64,000 nucleotides of DNA from positions 1,550,001-1,614,000 of the forward strand of contig NC_091976.1 of NCBI RefSeq assembly GCF_036711975.1. The letters are read 5' to 3'. The translations under genes were made by a program, and so were the position numbers. Below are positions 9,582 to 19,852 of this stretch, piece after piece. The stretch is from Onthophagus taurus. Taxonomy: Eukaryota > Arthropoda > Insecta > Coleoptera > Scarabaeidae. Numbering within the stretch: position 1 is the stretch's first letter; each line of letters starts with the position of its first letter. Below the pieces are notes generated by a model, which had not been told where the DNA came from, did not search any database, and was given only the letters and a program-made list of their open reading frames with translations.

Positions 9582-9989
9582 ATGCCTTTAAACCGTTTTG
9601 GTGAACATGGTTCTACATCTATCGATAAATTTGGTAAGCATGTTCACCACCATGTTATACAGAACCACATAGCAAGATCCGAAGTTCTACAACCTTCATC
9701 AACATTTATTTTCACTTTACGTGGTGATGGAGATGTTGATTCAAAAACAAAACTTTATAAAATCACAAACAAAAGTGGAATTACGGATTACATCAATTCT
9801 TTCTACGAAGGTATGATAAAAGATGTTGTAAAGTCCGCTCATGTTCAGTTACTTGTTAACGATATCGTTATTAAGTCGCTCCAGGGAGTCCAACTCAAAC
9901 GCGGAGATACCATTAAGTGTAAAAATAATGCACCGATAGGAGGACTACCTTTTCTTGTAGAGTTGTTGATTGAAGGGGTTGTAGAGTAA
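9582..9989 (+). CDS. Short Polinton-conserved protein upstream of integrase (135 aa)
   Basis: Intact frame from ATG 9582. The stop overlaps the ATG of the integrase (TAATG at 9987-9991), suggesting coupled expression or one transcript. The N-terminus is His-rich (KHVHHHVIQNH), followed by a beta-rich region with RGDGDVDSKTKLYKI. A small protein of this type is often found next to the integrase in insect Polintons. I do not know a function for it; a virion or DNA-binding role would be speculation. Confidence 0.65.
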   Translation: MPLNRFGEHGSTSIDKFGKHVHHHVIQNHIARSEVLQPSSTFIFTLRGDGDVDSKTKLYKITNKSGITDYINSFYEGMIKDVVKSAHVQLLVNDIVIKSLQGVQLKRGDTIKCKNNAPIGGLPFLVELLIEGVVE

Positions 9990-10924
9990 TGGTTAGTGTT
10001 AAGCGAGATCTCGTTAACGAACTACATGCACCTGCGAGACGACATTATCGGCGACGCCGCGTTCTGCTTCACGGACTATTGGATCTTTATCAAGCTGATT
10101 TGGTTGAAATGATCCCATATGCGTCGGTCAATAAAGGTTACAAGTATATACTGACTGTTATCAACGCTTTTTCAAAATACGCATGGGCCTTACCACTCAA
10201 AACCAAAACTGGGAAAGAGGTTACTCAAGCTATGAAGGACATTTTGCATAGTAAAAAGAATATTACCCCGAGCAACTTACAAACCGATAATGGGAAAGAG
10301 TTTTACAATAGCGATTTTCAAAAATTAATGGAACAACTTAACATTAATCATTACAGCACCTATTCCACTTTAAAAAGCTCGATTATCGAACGGTTTAATA
10401 GAACCCTAAAAAATAAAATGTGGAAAGAATTTAGTATGCAAGGAAATTATCGCTGGTTAGACTTACTACCCAAATTACTAAAATCTTACAACAACACAAT
10501 ACATCGCACCATTCACATGAAACCTTCAGCTGTTAATCGACGAAATGAATCTGCTCTGTTAAATACTGTATACAATTCCATTAAAGTTGTCGACCCCAAC
10601 CACCGTAAATTTAATGTGGGGGAACACGTGCGAATTAGCAAGTACAGACACGCTTTTGCTAAAGGTTACCAACCAACTTGGTCCAATGAAATTTTCACCA
10701 TAGCGACAGTTCAAAATACTAATCCCAGGACTTACCTTATTAAAGATGGTAGAGGAGAACCCATTCTTGGAGCATTTTACGACGAAGAATTACAACGTGT
10801 GAAACACCCGGATGTATTTTTAATTGAAAAAGTTCTTCGTCGAAAAGGAAATAAAGTCCGAGTGAAATGGTTGGGAATGCATAGCTCTCATAATTCTTGG
10901 ATTGCAAAAAAGGATGTATTATAA
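9989..10924 (+). CDS. Retroviral-type integrase with C-terminal chromodomain
   Basis: 311 residues, intact. The rve core shows Asp37 in QADLVEM, Asp100 in LQTDNGKEF and Glu134 in SIIERFNRTLK, the D,D-about 35-E triad of Polinton and LTR-retrotransposon integrases. The C-terminus from about residue 275 (VFLIEKVLRRKG...VRVKWLG...NSWI) is a chromodomain, which in related integrases reads chromatin marks to guide insertion. No N-terminal HHCC zinc finger is visible, so the protein may be short at the N-terminus or use an upstream exon. The start overlaps the preceding stop. It converges on the polymerase. Confidence 0.9.
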   Translation: MVSVKRDLVNELHAPARRHYRRRRVLLHGLLDLYQADLVEMIPYASVNKGYKYILTVINAFSKYAWALPLKTKTGKEVTQAMKDILHSKKNITPSNLQTDNGKEFYNSDFQKLMEQLNINHYSTYSTLKSSIIERFNRTLKNKMWKEFSMQGNYRWLDLLPKLLKSYNNTIHRTIHMKPSAVNRRNESALLNTVYNSIKVVDPNHRKFNVGEHVRISKYRHAFAKGYQPTWSNEIFTIATVQNTNPRTYLIKDGRGEPILGAFYDEELQRVKHPDVFLIEKVLRRKGNKVRVKWLGMHSSHNSWIAKKDVL

Positions 10925-11082
10925 TTTTTACACTAAGAAAATAAAAAACTTTTTTTTTAATTTCATTGATTTTATTTCAAGTAACCTTTTTAACAACCTA
11001 CTTTCTACTTTATATACAAGTTTTGTGATACAAGCAAGTATTTTTTTTTTTTTTTTTTACAAATTAACTGATCGCAATTTAA
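10925..11082. terminator. Convergent 3' ends of integrase and polymerase
   Basis: Between the two converging genes an AATAAA lies at 10,940-10,945 on the plus strand and its complement TTTATT at 10,971-10,976 gives an AATAAA on the minus strand. A run of 18 T lies at about 11,041-11,058. These fit facing polyadenylation signals. Confidence 0.5.
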
Positions 11083-14000
11083 CTAGCCATACATGTTTAC
11101 GTTTAACAACTCCAATAAGTTGTCCAAAAGATCTTCCCTGCGTAGATCTTCAATAAGATAGTTTCCCCAAGCTAACGTATGACATCCATCCTCCATCACG
11201 TAACGGTCATGTGCAGAGAGCGCCACTTTATTCTTTAGTTCTGTATACATCGTGTGATAGGAGGAGCGAAAGACATACATCTTTTTTCGCACAGAACCTC
11301 CATCTTCGATAATCCGTTTATATTCTGAAACACTTAAGTTTTTATCGATAACATACTTTTTCACACCCTTGGCACGCTTGACAACTCCTTCCAAAGTGTT
11401 AATACAATAAGCTTTAGCTCCTGTACCATAAAACGATGTTAATATCGTATTTGGGTACTCATCTTTCATTTTTCCAACTATCGGCGGCCCTGGAGGAATA
11501 TTATGTCTGTTGTTTAACTTGTAATTAGAGGTATCGAACATCTCTATATTTTCTTTGATATCCTGGTATACATTCTCAGTAAATATTTCGAGAATTAACG
11601 AATCCGTATCTGTATATAACAATAATACGTTTTCACCCTATTTCTCTTTTAAAAAATTATAAAAAAAGTTATAAATGACCGCTTTCGGCAATTCCAGTAC
11701 GCTAAACCCTACATACAGAGGTTTGTTATATTTGACCTCCACCTTCTGCATTTCAATGGCTGTCAAATTATGGCAGAAAATTTTCGATGACTTGAAAGTC
11801 GGCTTTGCGATAAGAGCTTCTGCACAGGGTCTCCTGTAACGATTCTCCCAATGTGACACTAATCGTATATCGACTCTATTTTCAACATTTTCCATCGTTT
11901 TCCCATACACGATATTATTCATTTGTTTATAATGATTTTTCCCAAATTCATTCGTAGCATTCATTCGTTTCTCAGAGTTAAAATCGATATATGGTTTCAT
12001 CCACGGCGATTGTTGAAATTGCAATGCACGGTGTATTTTGGTTAGCTTAAGACCTTTTTTCACACATTCACGTAGGTTTACATAGTGAATTATGTATTTC
12101 GATTTATTTTGTAAGTTCGCAATCAACTTAGGATGCTTCGATCCGGGAGCGGTTATGTTTTCGGGACAAAACGGTAGATCATCATGCTGGTTGTGTAACC
12201 TTTCGGGATACTCCAAATCCACTTCAAACACATAACCAAGGTGTTCGTCATCTAAACACTCCACATCTATATCTGCTATTTCTTGGTTCGACAACCATCG
12301 AAAACCGCCTGTTGGTAATTTACAACTCATTGCATACCCATACAAATTGGTAGCGTCCAAGTATAGAATATATGATGATGGTTTTTCCGGGTTAAAATAG
12401 TCAAGGAACTTGTTGTTTGCTATTGCAGATCGTTTTACACACATACAGAGACCGCCTCTAATTCCTTTCTTAAAAAAGTGTAACATGTCAATGTCTGATA
12501 ACAATTCTAATTTTACACCTGTCATTTTTAACAGAGCATCCCACCCAAACCCGGGCGCAGTATAATAATGGCAAGGATCCAGATTGTAATTCTCCAAAGA
12601 TATTGTTCTGAAATTTTCAAAGACATCAGTCAACATTAACACATCTGACGTCAAATACAGGTCACTGTATTCTCCCAACGTTGTACACTTAAATTTATTC
12701 CATACAGTCTGTGCTCTAGAGTATTGTTCCTTTGAAATATTACTTGAACTCAATATGTCGTAAAACTGTGTATGATCAGGCAATTTACTATACTCCAACT
12801 TTTCAAACGAATCTACGAACGAATATGGAAATACACCTTTCTGGCGCATCAATCTAAATTCTTCAGAGTCTTTGAATTTTTTTTTCACTTCCACACAATC
12901 CTTATCATCCAAATATGAAACCAACTTTTCCAAAGAACTCGCCATGAATCTAAACGAGTCGACGAATCTTATTTTCATAAACACTTTGCGTTTCTTTCCC
13001 TTGTTATCGGTTGTTTCTCCGACAACTATTTTTTTGGAAAAAGAAATATATTTTTCTTTGTTTTGTGCTATCACCTCTACTTCCTCCTTGTTTAGGGCAA
13101 TACTTTTCACAAACATGTGGGCATCGTAATTCGACAGGTTGTGGAAAAACACAGGGATAAACATCGGTAATTTATAATTTATATTGCAGACGGAATGCGC
13201 AGGACCCCTATACAATCCTGTCAAGTGATCGTGATCACACACTTTCTCTTCTTTGTTTATTGGTTTATCACAAATGTGACATACGGAACTCAGTTCATGT
13301 ACAAATTGGTCCAGACAGCTTAGCGGTATCATATCCTTTGTTTGCCTCAAATGTTGTTTATAGATCTCTATTACATCCTTCTCCAATCTTATAATAAATT
13401 CCAGAGCAGCGTTTCGCCCTCGGTATATTTGGAATTTCGATAAGTTATCATCGTAAGCACACTTAATGTAGTACGCAAACGCGTATGGTTCGTGTTCAAA
13501 ACATCGGGCCGTATATGGTTTATTATCATTGTAAACTTTTCCTTCTTCGGGCGTTAAGGGTTTCAGAATCGCCTCGAAATCGGCGTACACCACAAACGGA
13601 ACTTTCATTTTTTTTTCAAATCCTTCAAATTGTAAAACATTTTCCTTTTCTAGATGTCCGAACTTATTCACTTTTATTTGTTCGCTTGGTACTGTTGCTT
13701 TCACTTTTTTACAGTCATCCATCTGATGTCGTACCAACTTGTCTTCAGTTGAAAAGTATTGCAAACAACCCTCACAAATATATCTTTGATGTTCATGAGT
13801 CGATGATTGTGCATTTATCAGTCGAGATAAGTTTTTTATCCAACAATAGTGGTTATTCCCGAAATTGTCGCTGACTACTAATAAGTTTACATGACGCTCC
13901 CGTTTCTGTTTACATATACATACAGTTACAATATCATCTACCATTTTCTCTCCATTATACCAAGAATTTATACCATAGACGTTAATTGAAATGTTATTTT

Positions 14001-14915
14001 CTTCCTCAAATTTTGGTATGTCTCTGATGGGTACTGGGAATGTAACGCAGTCAAACTTTAATTCTGTTTCCCTATAATCTGGGTATGATGATATTCTTTG
14101 CGGTAAACCTGTGGGTTGGAACAGCGCGGACATCAGTGCCCAAGCAAAGCACTTATTATCGTTATTTTGCACGCTTATTACCGCTCTTTTCCCTTTTATG
14201 GATGTCGGTAAGTCGATGTAGCTCGATGCTCTTGTAGGATTAAACTTGTTACAGTTCACTTCAAGATATAATATTTCCAACAAGGTCCAACCTGCAGTAT
14301 TAACACCTTTAGTTTCGCATTTTACTACTTTTCTATTCTTATACTCTTACCTGAGTCCCGTTCTTGGAATTCCGACATTTTCACCATAATCTCGTCCATA
14401 AAGTCCTCGTATGTTTGGTACAAGTCTACGGCTACTGTTATAATTTTATTTTTTGTGTTGAATGATTTGATTTCCACTTCTTCCTTCGTATTTATGAAAT
14501 ACAATCCAAAAATTTCCGTATTCACTTTTAAACTACCATTTACATTCCTCACGGACTGTATCAAACTGATAACTTTTTCTCTAATTCGGTTACTGAATTC
14601 CTTCATGTCTACGTACTTCCGTTCATGATCGCTCACTCTAAAACTACATATTTTATCTCCAAATATCGAATCTATTTTTTCTACGCCATCATCTATTATT
14701 ACGAAGGCTTTCTGTTTATGTTTGTTGCTGCGCAGATGTGAGGAGTAACATTGTCTGGTTAAGTGTTCATCACATATTTCACACACTATAACATCTCCTT
14801 GTTGATCCTCTTCCACCTTTCGACGTTTCCCAATACATGCTGTGCGTTGATGTCTCACAAGATTATCTGAGCTAGTAAACTCTTTGTAACACACGTCGCA
14901 GGTCAACACGTTCAC
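11083..14915 (-). pseudogene. Protein-primed DNA polymerase B, one frameshift and one stop
   Basis: About 1,270 codons. From the N-terminus (14,915): a C2H2 finger, then after a frameshift near 14,335-14,345 the main frame (14,283-11,638). That frame has the DNKCFAWALMSAL block, another zinc finger, an HNH-like VCDHDHLTGLYRGPAH...CN segment, exonuclease motifs (YADFEA; NLSNYDAHMF; YLTSDVLML), polymerase motif A YLDATNLYGYAMS and motif B NNIVYGKTMENVEN. An in-frame TAG at 11,638-11,640 separates this from the last part (11,622-11,083), which opens with motif C YTDTDS. The family replicates Polinton DNA from a terminal protein. All catalytic motifs are present but the two breaks argue against function unless read through. 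Confidence 0.9.
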
Positions 14916-15023
14916 AACACTCTTACGTCAATACTGTTGAACACGATTTTCTATCTGCTATTTAAAGCATACCTCCTCCGAAGTGGGGTTTTCAATGAAC
15001 TCACGTCGTGTAACCTTCATTTC

Positions 15024-15309
15024 AGGTCACCTACAAGGTCAATGTCATGGTTACAATTAAGGTTGACTTCAAGGTCTCCGTTGAGGTCAAAGTAAAGGTC
15101 ATTGTTCAGGTCAAGGTTGCTGATCAAGGTCATGGTCACTAAACGTGATCTTGACCTGAGGTGAGCTTAAAGTAAAGGTCATTGTTTAGGTCAAGGTTAC
15201 TGGTCAACGACCCCCTTTGCAATAGCCGATTCTGGAACCTCCTCCCAGAACCTCAGGGCAAGGTCAAGGTCATGGTCACTCAACGTGACCTTGGCCTTGA
15301 CCTTGACCT
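15024..15309. promoter_or_regulatory. Cluster of 14 AGGTCA half-sites upstream of polymerase
   Basis: By eye there are ten AGGTCA on the plus strand (15024, 15036, 15084, 15096, 15108, 15127, 15176, 15188, 15261, 15267) and four on the minus strand (15152, 15286, 15298, 15304). Several are spaced by exactly 12 bases. TCAAGGTCA, the extended site of FTZ-F1/ERR-type nuclear receptors, occurs at 15,124 and 15,264. The cluster lies 110-400 bases upstream of the polymerase start. Binding is inference; it may equally be a minisatellite. Confidence 0.5.
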
Positions 15310-15340
15310 GAGGTTCTGAGAGGAGGTTCTAGAATCGGCT
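15224..15340. repeat. Long inverted repeat at right edge of Polinton
   Basis: The left arm starting AGCCGATTCTGGAACC at 15,224 pairs with the right arm ending GGTTCTAGAATCGGCT at 15,340, with arms of about 55 bases and a very short centre. It may be a cruciform-forming end of the Polinton or a small foldback element. LINE coding sequence begins 12 bases further on. Confidence 0.75.
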
Positions 15341-15351
15341 TTTATCTACTA

Positions 15352-17300
15352 CTAATTTAGATCCACAGATGCCTTGACTTCCCCAACGGCTCGCCGCCCC
15401 CCAAAGACCATAACCGACGATTTATCCGGGTTTAATTGAAGGCAAAGTTTTGAAGATTCCTCAACCAATCTTGTCAAATCAGAATTTATACAATTTTGTG
15501 CATCAGCAAGGTCATTGATGTTAAAAGAATAGTAAAGTTGCGTATCGTCAGCATACATGTGAGCCTTACAACTTCTCAGTACATTATATAAATTGCAAGT
15601 GTAAATTAAATAGAGAATTGGACCAAGAACTGATCCCTGAGGAACTCCAGACGATACAGCACATTCAGTAGAGAAGTTGCCATTTAGAGCTACCATTTGC
15701 TTACGACCAGTTAAATAGTTACAGAAAAACAAAATGGAATCATCAGAAAGTCCAATGTAATGAAGCATAGATAAAAGAGTTTTATGATGAACGGTATCAA
15801 AAGCCTTTGAATAATCCAGTAAAATTAAAATAGTAACATTTTTCTGATCAATCTCACGAACAATGTCGTCGGTTACATCCAATAGGGCAGCAGTACAGCT
15901 GTATCCTTTACGAAAGCCAGATTGCCGCATAGGTAGAATATTGAACTTATCTAAGTGCTCTCGCAACCTGTCAGCAATAATTTTTTCCAGAATTTTAGAT
16001 ATAACCGGCAAAATACTAATCGGTCTCAAATCTTTTAATTGGCTGGGATTGCTAGATTTTGGAATTGGCGTAATCAGAGCAGTTTTCCAACAGTCAGGAA
16101 ACACAGAGCCCTGAATGCAATAGTTAATTATATGACAAATATAAGGCAAAATCAACGGGCAACACAGCAACAACATCTTTATACCAATACCATCAGTACC
16201 AATAGCATTTGATTTGAGATTGAGTAGTACGTCATAAATCTCTTCTTTAGTTGCAAGCGTTAATGTCAGCTTCTCAGTAACACCAGGTACTATGTTTAAG
16301 TTATAATAATTAATAGTGTCCATATCACCCGTAGTGTCCATCAACACTCGCTAAAAAGTCCGGAATAGAACGCTGTTTACTATTAACAATGCCCATCGCC
16401 CTAAAACCGGTCCAAAGTTCCCGACATCCCCTAGTGCTCAGCATATGCTCAAGATACGCTTTTTTTTCCCTCCGAATAGATAAATTAGTAAAGCTCCGAA
16501 GTTCTTTATAAGAAGTAAAATCAACAGGACTTTTTGTTTTTTTAAATTTAGCAAACGCATTATCATGAAGCGTCATAAGCAGCTTCACATTGTCAGTAAC
16601 CCAGGGACGGTAATTTTTTCTCATCAAGGAGACCTTAATAGGAGCATGTATGTCGAAAAGCGTAAGAACATTTGTATTAAAAAAGGTCATTTTATCATTT
16701 ACATTATTATAACACAGGATTTCCTGCCAAGGTATTTCCGCAAGATCACGATTAAAACTGTTTTTATCAAATTGTTTAAAGTCCCTGTAGCTTATAAGAC
16801 GAGGTTGGGACTTCGGAGTGTCAAATAATTTTAATGTTACAAAAATTAGAGAGTGATCAGCTATGCTATGCACCGGGACAACGCCCTTTTGTTGGATAGT
16901 TGCATCCTGATTAGTTATAATATGATCAATTACAGTGGCTGAAGTAGAAGTAATACGAGTGGCATTATCAATAATCTGACAGAGATTGAAATTTTCAAGA
17001 ATAGACAAATAACTATACCCGTACACCCCGGATATGTCATGAGCATCAATATTAAAGTCACCCAAACACACTAACTCCTCCGAGCGAGGCAGCATTACAG
17101 AGAGCGAATCCTCAAAATTCCTTAAAAAATTTGAAATACTTACTTGAGGTCTATACACAACTCCAAGGGTCAACGATCGTTTTTTAAAACGCACCTCTAT
17201 CCACAGTTGTTCAACGTACGGAAGAATTTCGTCAAAGATTATTTGATAACTATAGGTATCCCTTACATACACACCAACACCGCCGCCCGCTCGTCCGGAA
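15352..17300 (-). pseudogene. Non-LTR retrotransposon (LINE) fragment: endonuclease and reverse transcriptase
   Basis: Two overlapping frames. The first (17,300-16,325) has apurinic endonuclease motifs LGDFNIDAHD and ADHSLIFVTL. The second (16,347-15,352) has reverse transcriptase motifs LLDYSKAFDTVHH, SGVPQGSVLGP and YADDTQLY. The type is Jockey/CR1-like. The element is truncated at both ends: it starts inside the endonuclease at the junction with a gypsy fragment and stops shortly after the YADD region next to the Polinton edge. A frameshift near 16,330 joins the two frames. No 3' tail is visible. Confidence 0.88.
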
Positions 17301-18000
17301 TTGAATTCGATTCAATTCTGTTTTTGAATCAATTAATCGTTTATTTTTAACATCAACCAAGATACCGAATTTATGAAGAAAGTCTGCGCCAATGATTGGT
17401 TTATTAACGTTCGCAATGGTGAAGACGAATGGAAAATTTCGTCTTAAATTCAGCGAAACCGTGAGTAATTTTTTTCCGTAAGTGTTAATTTTAGTACCAT
17501 TGGCTGCAGAAAGGCTTGATTCGGTGTCTTGGTTGTGTTTGGGAAAAAGTTTAAATGGTAAAACCGAAATATCGGCGCCAGTATCAATTAAAAAATTTAG
17601 GTTATTTTGATTATCAAATATAAAAACTCTTGTATTAAATGAATTTGCCAAAAGTTCAGGCTGACTATCAGTCTTAATTTTGAATTTAGAAAACATTTCT
17701 TCTTTTTTCCTTCGAATCTTTACGGGTTTTTTGAATTATTGGTGGTGGTTCTATCTGCAAATACGGAATAAAAACTGCATGTGGCACCATCGCATTTCGT
17801 TGCATTTTTACCAAAATTACGATGATACCAACATACGTGATTCAAATTAGTTGAATTGGAATTACTTCTTGATCGAACTTTATGAGAACGATATATCTCA
17901 CGAGAGGTATGACGCTTATGCTTTGAAACTGTGCAGATAAAGAATTTATCTGACTCTCCACACGTTTCGTTGTTTTTAAATGGAGCTGCTGCCACAGCAC
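17301..18000 (-). pseudogene. Gypsy-type LTR retrotransposon fragment: gag zinc knuckle and aspartic protease
   Basis: The first part (17,995-17,720) carries a zinc-knuckle-like CWYHRNFGKNATKC, as in insect gypsy Gag. The second part (17,696-about 17,301) has a retropepsin active site FLIDTGADISVLP and a flap/second-strand block KPIIGADFLHKFGI. A frameshift separates them. No reverse transcriptase follows: the piece ends abruptly at about 17,300 where the LINE begins, so it is a remnant. Confidence 0.82.
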
Positions 18001-18004
18001 GCTA

Positions 18005-19040
18005 CAATATATAATGCTTTCGAAGACTTTTCCAAACAGGATATTATTGAAATTGGTCTATAATTGGCGATTTCACTTACAGAACCAGACTTGTGTATAG
18101 GTACAACCTTTGCCCACTTCCAATGTAATAGAGAGGCAAAAAAAAAACTCTTTGCGACCTTTTACGATATAAGGGGGTGTACCTTTTTTGGTTTTAACTT
18201 TCTTATTGCTTCCAATATTTCATTATTCGAAATGGGATTAAATGTAAATATGTTCAACGAGCTTCTTTGAACGGATTCATCATATTTATTAAGCGTATAA
18301 GTAGAAACATTATCAAATGCCATACTTATATTTTCTGCAGAAGAAAGTGTTGAACCATGTTGTTGAAAACACGTTGCTTCATTTAAGTTTCTTTTTTTGT
18401 TAAAAATGAAATTCCAAAAAGAATTTGGCTCATTCTTAATATTTTCTTCCCCCTTATGCTAGCTCTTAACTCCTTAAATTTATCCATACGGTATGCAGAA
18501 ATGTTTTTAAATTTGTAATGAAAGTTTTTAAATTTAATACTTTTTATTATATCATAGTTAAACCAAACAGAATACTTCCTAGAACAAACCCTTTTCATTG
18601 GTGTATACTTTTCAATTATTTCATTAAGTATGCTGTAGAATGCATCTACAGAGTCATTCGCGTTGTGAAACGAACTTAAGAACGAAAAGTCAATACTATT
18701 TAAGTCTCGATAAATACCCAAAAAATCAGCTTTCCGAAAATCACGTATATATTTAGGAGTTAATACTATTTTATCTATATTACAGGTTATTTGAATTTCC
18801 AATGATGGATAATGACTATCCTCAACCGTGAGTGGATGGTTACATTTATGGACACTGAGGTTCATATCGAAAATTATCAAATCCAGTGTTCTACCATTTC
18901 CATTAGGAATATCATTCAACGACTTGCAATTACAAAAGCTAATGAAGTCCCCAAAGTTATTATACTTAGTATTATTAATAGAATAAAAGTCACACCCAAT
19001 ACCTGTAACATGTATAGTTTGTTTTTTTTTCTATAATACT
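18005..19040 (-). pseudogene. LINE fragment: endonuclease C-terminus and start of reverse transcriptase
   Basis: The open part (18,919-18,383) reads through the linker between endonuclease and reverse transcriptase of CR1/Jockey-type LINEs, with SVWFNYDIIKSIKFKNFHYKFK. Downstream in other frames come a NNEILEAIRKLKPKK motif and the degenerate beginning of the reverse transcriptase (about 18,180-18,010). Several stops and shifts are present. The element is cut off at about 18,005 by the gypsy fragment. It is on the same strand as the LINE at 15.4-17.3 kb but is a different element type. Confidence 0.72.
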
Positions 19041-19440
19041 TGTCAATGTCAATTTTTTAGGGTTTTTGTTGGTATTATCTAGGACCCTTATAAAATTTAT
19101 GTTGTTTTGTTGATTTTTAGTAACATTTTCAGTAACTAAATAGTTGATGTTAAAATACTAATAAATTTTTAAATAAATACGATTTTAATAAAGTACATAT
19201 TTGTTGTAAAAACGTGCTACAAAGTAATTAAATAGAACAAAACACCTTTTCTAGGTATAATAAATGGCAAATAAACGATTTGCCAAATAAAGAATTTTTG
19301 AATAACGAAAGTTCAAACATCAGTGTGACATATTTATTTCAAAACATGACTCCCTGTTAATTTTGCCAACTTTACAACAATTTGGCAGGTATTATAGAAA
19401 AAAAATGAACTATATACAAAACCTATTTCCATCAATCAGA
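19041..19440. other. AT-rich stretch without recognised gene
   Basis: I see no coding frame, tRNA or clear repeat boundary here. It separates a LINE remnant from a hAT remnant. Confidence 0.5.
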
Positions 19441-19459
19441 AGGACAACGTTCGAAAGTA

Positions 19460-19799
19460 ACGGCATTGGAGGAGAGAGAAGGTTCTAGAGCGGAAAAGTC
19501 GGATTTTGTAATTGATTTTTATTCAAAAATATTATTCTATGCCTCGGTGTAATAAAGACACAGATATATTACAATGGTGGAAAACTCATGCTTCTGAATT
19601 TCCTATTGTAAGTTTAATGGCACGAGATCTCTTAGTCTTAAACATACCGGCTACTTCAGTCTCGGCGGAAAGATTATTCTCACGTACTGTGTTAACTATA
19701 AGAAAACATCGAAAATGCCTTAATAATAGATCTGCACGATGTTTGTTGTGCCTAAACGATTGGGTAAAAAACAAAATCATTTGCGGTCGCCAGAGCTGA
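19460..19799 (+). pseudogene. hAT transposase C-terminal dimerisation domain remnant
   Basis: The open frame 19,512-19,799 has the hAT-C hallmark order: a YYSMPRCNKDTDILQWWK block, FPIVSLMARDLLVLNIPATSVSAERLFS and a trailing RSARCLLCLNDWVK. Weak matching sequence with stops precedes it from about 19,460. The DDE core is absent. The hAT-C domain mediates transposase multimerisation; alone it is not functional as a transposase. Confidence 0.85.
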
Positions 19800-19818
19800 G
19801 GACACAGCTCTGGCGACC
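19785..19818. repeat. Perfect 14-bp inverted repeat with 6-base loop
   Basis: GGTCGCCAGAGCTG at 19,785-19,798 pairs exactly with CAGCTCTGGCGACC at 19,805-19,818. It lies between the hAT remnant and the envelope gene. Function unknown; could be a junction or foldback trace. Confidence 0.8.
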
Positions 19819-19852
19819 TCGGTACAACTTGTTACTGTTAAGGAATTAAGTT

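Larger units (their letters stand above)
1..15345. mobile_element. Polinton/Maverick (adintovirus-like) element, left end outside window
   Basis: The region holds the diagnostic Polinton set: protein-primed DNA polymerase B, retroviral-type integrase with chromodomain, FtsK/HerA packaging ATPase, adenain-type cysteine protease, penton-like and hexon-like capsid proteins, and a parvovirus-type phospholipase A2 protein. Nine to ten genes run on the plus strand and converge on the polymerase on the minus strand. The left terminus is cut by the window. The right limit is put at the inverted repeat ending near 15,340, because LINE coding sequence starts at 15,352; the exact terminal repeat cannot be proven with one end visible. 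The copy is decayed: the protease is interrupted, the polymerase has two breaks and one conserved gene has at least two frameshifts. Confidence 0.88.

Noticed and set aside
12872..13874. Plus-strand frames inside the polymerase region
   Set aside because: They lie opposite conserved polymerase motifs and have no own motifs.
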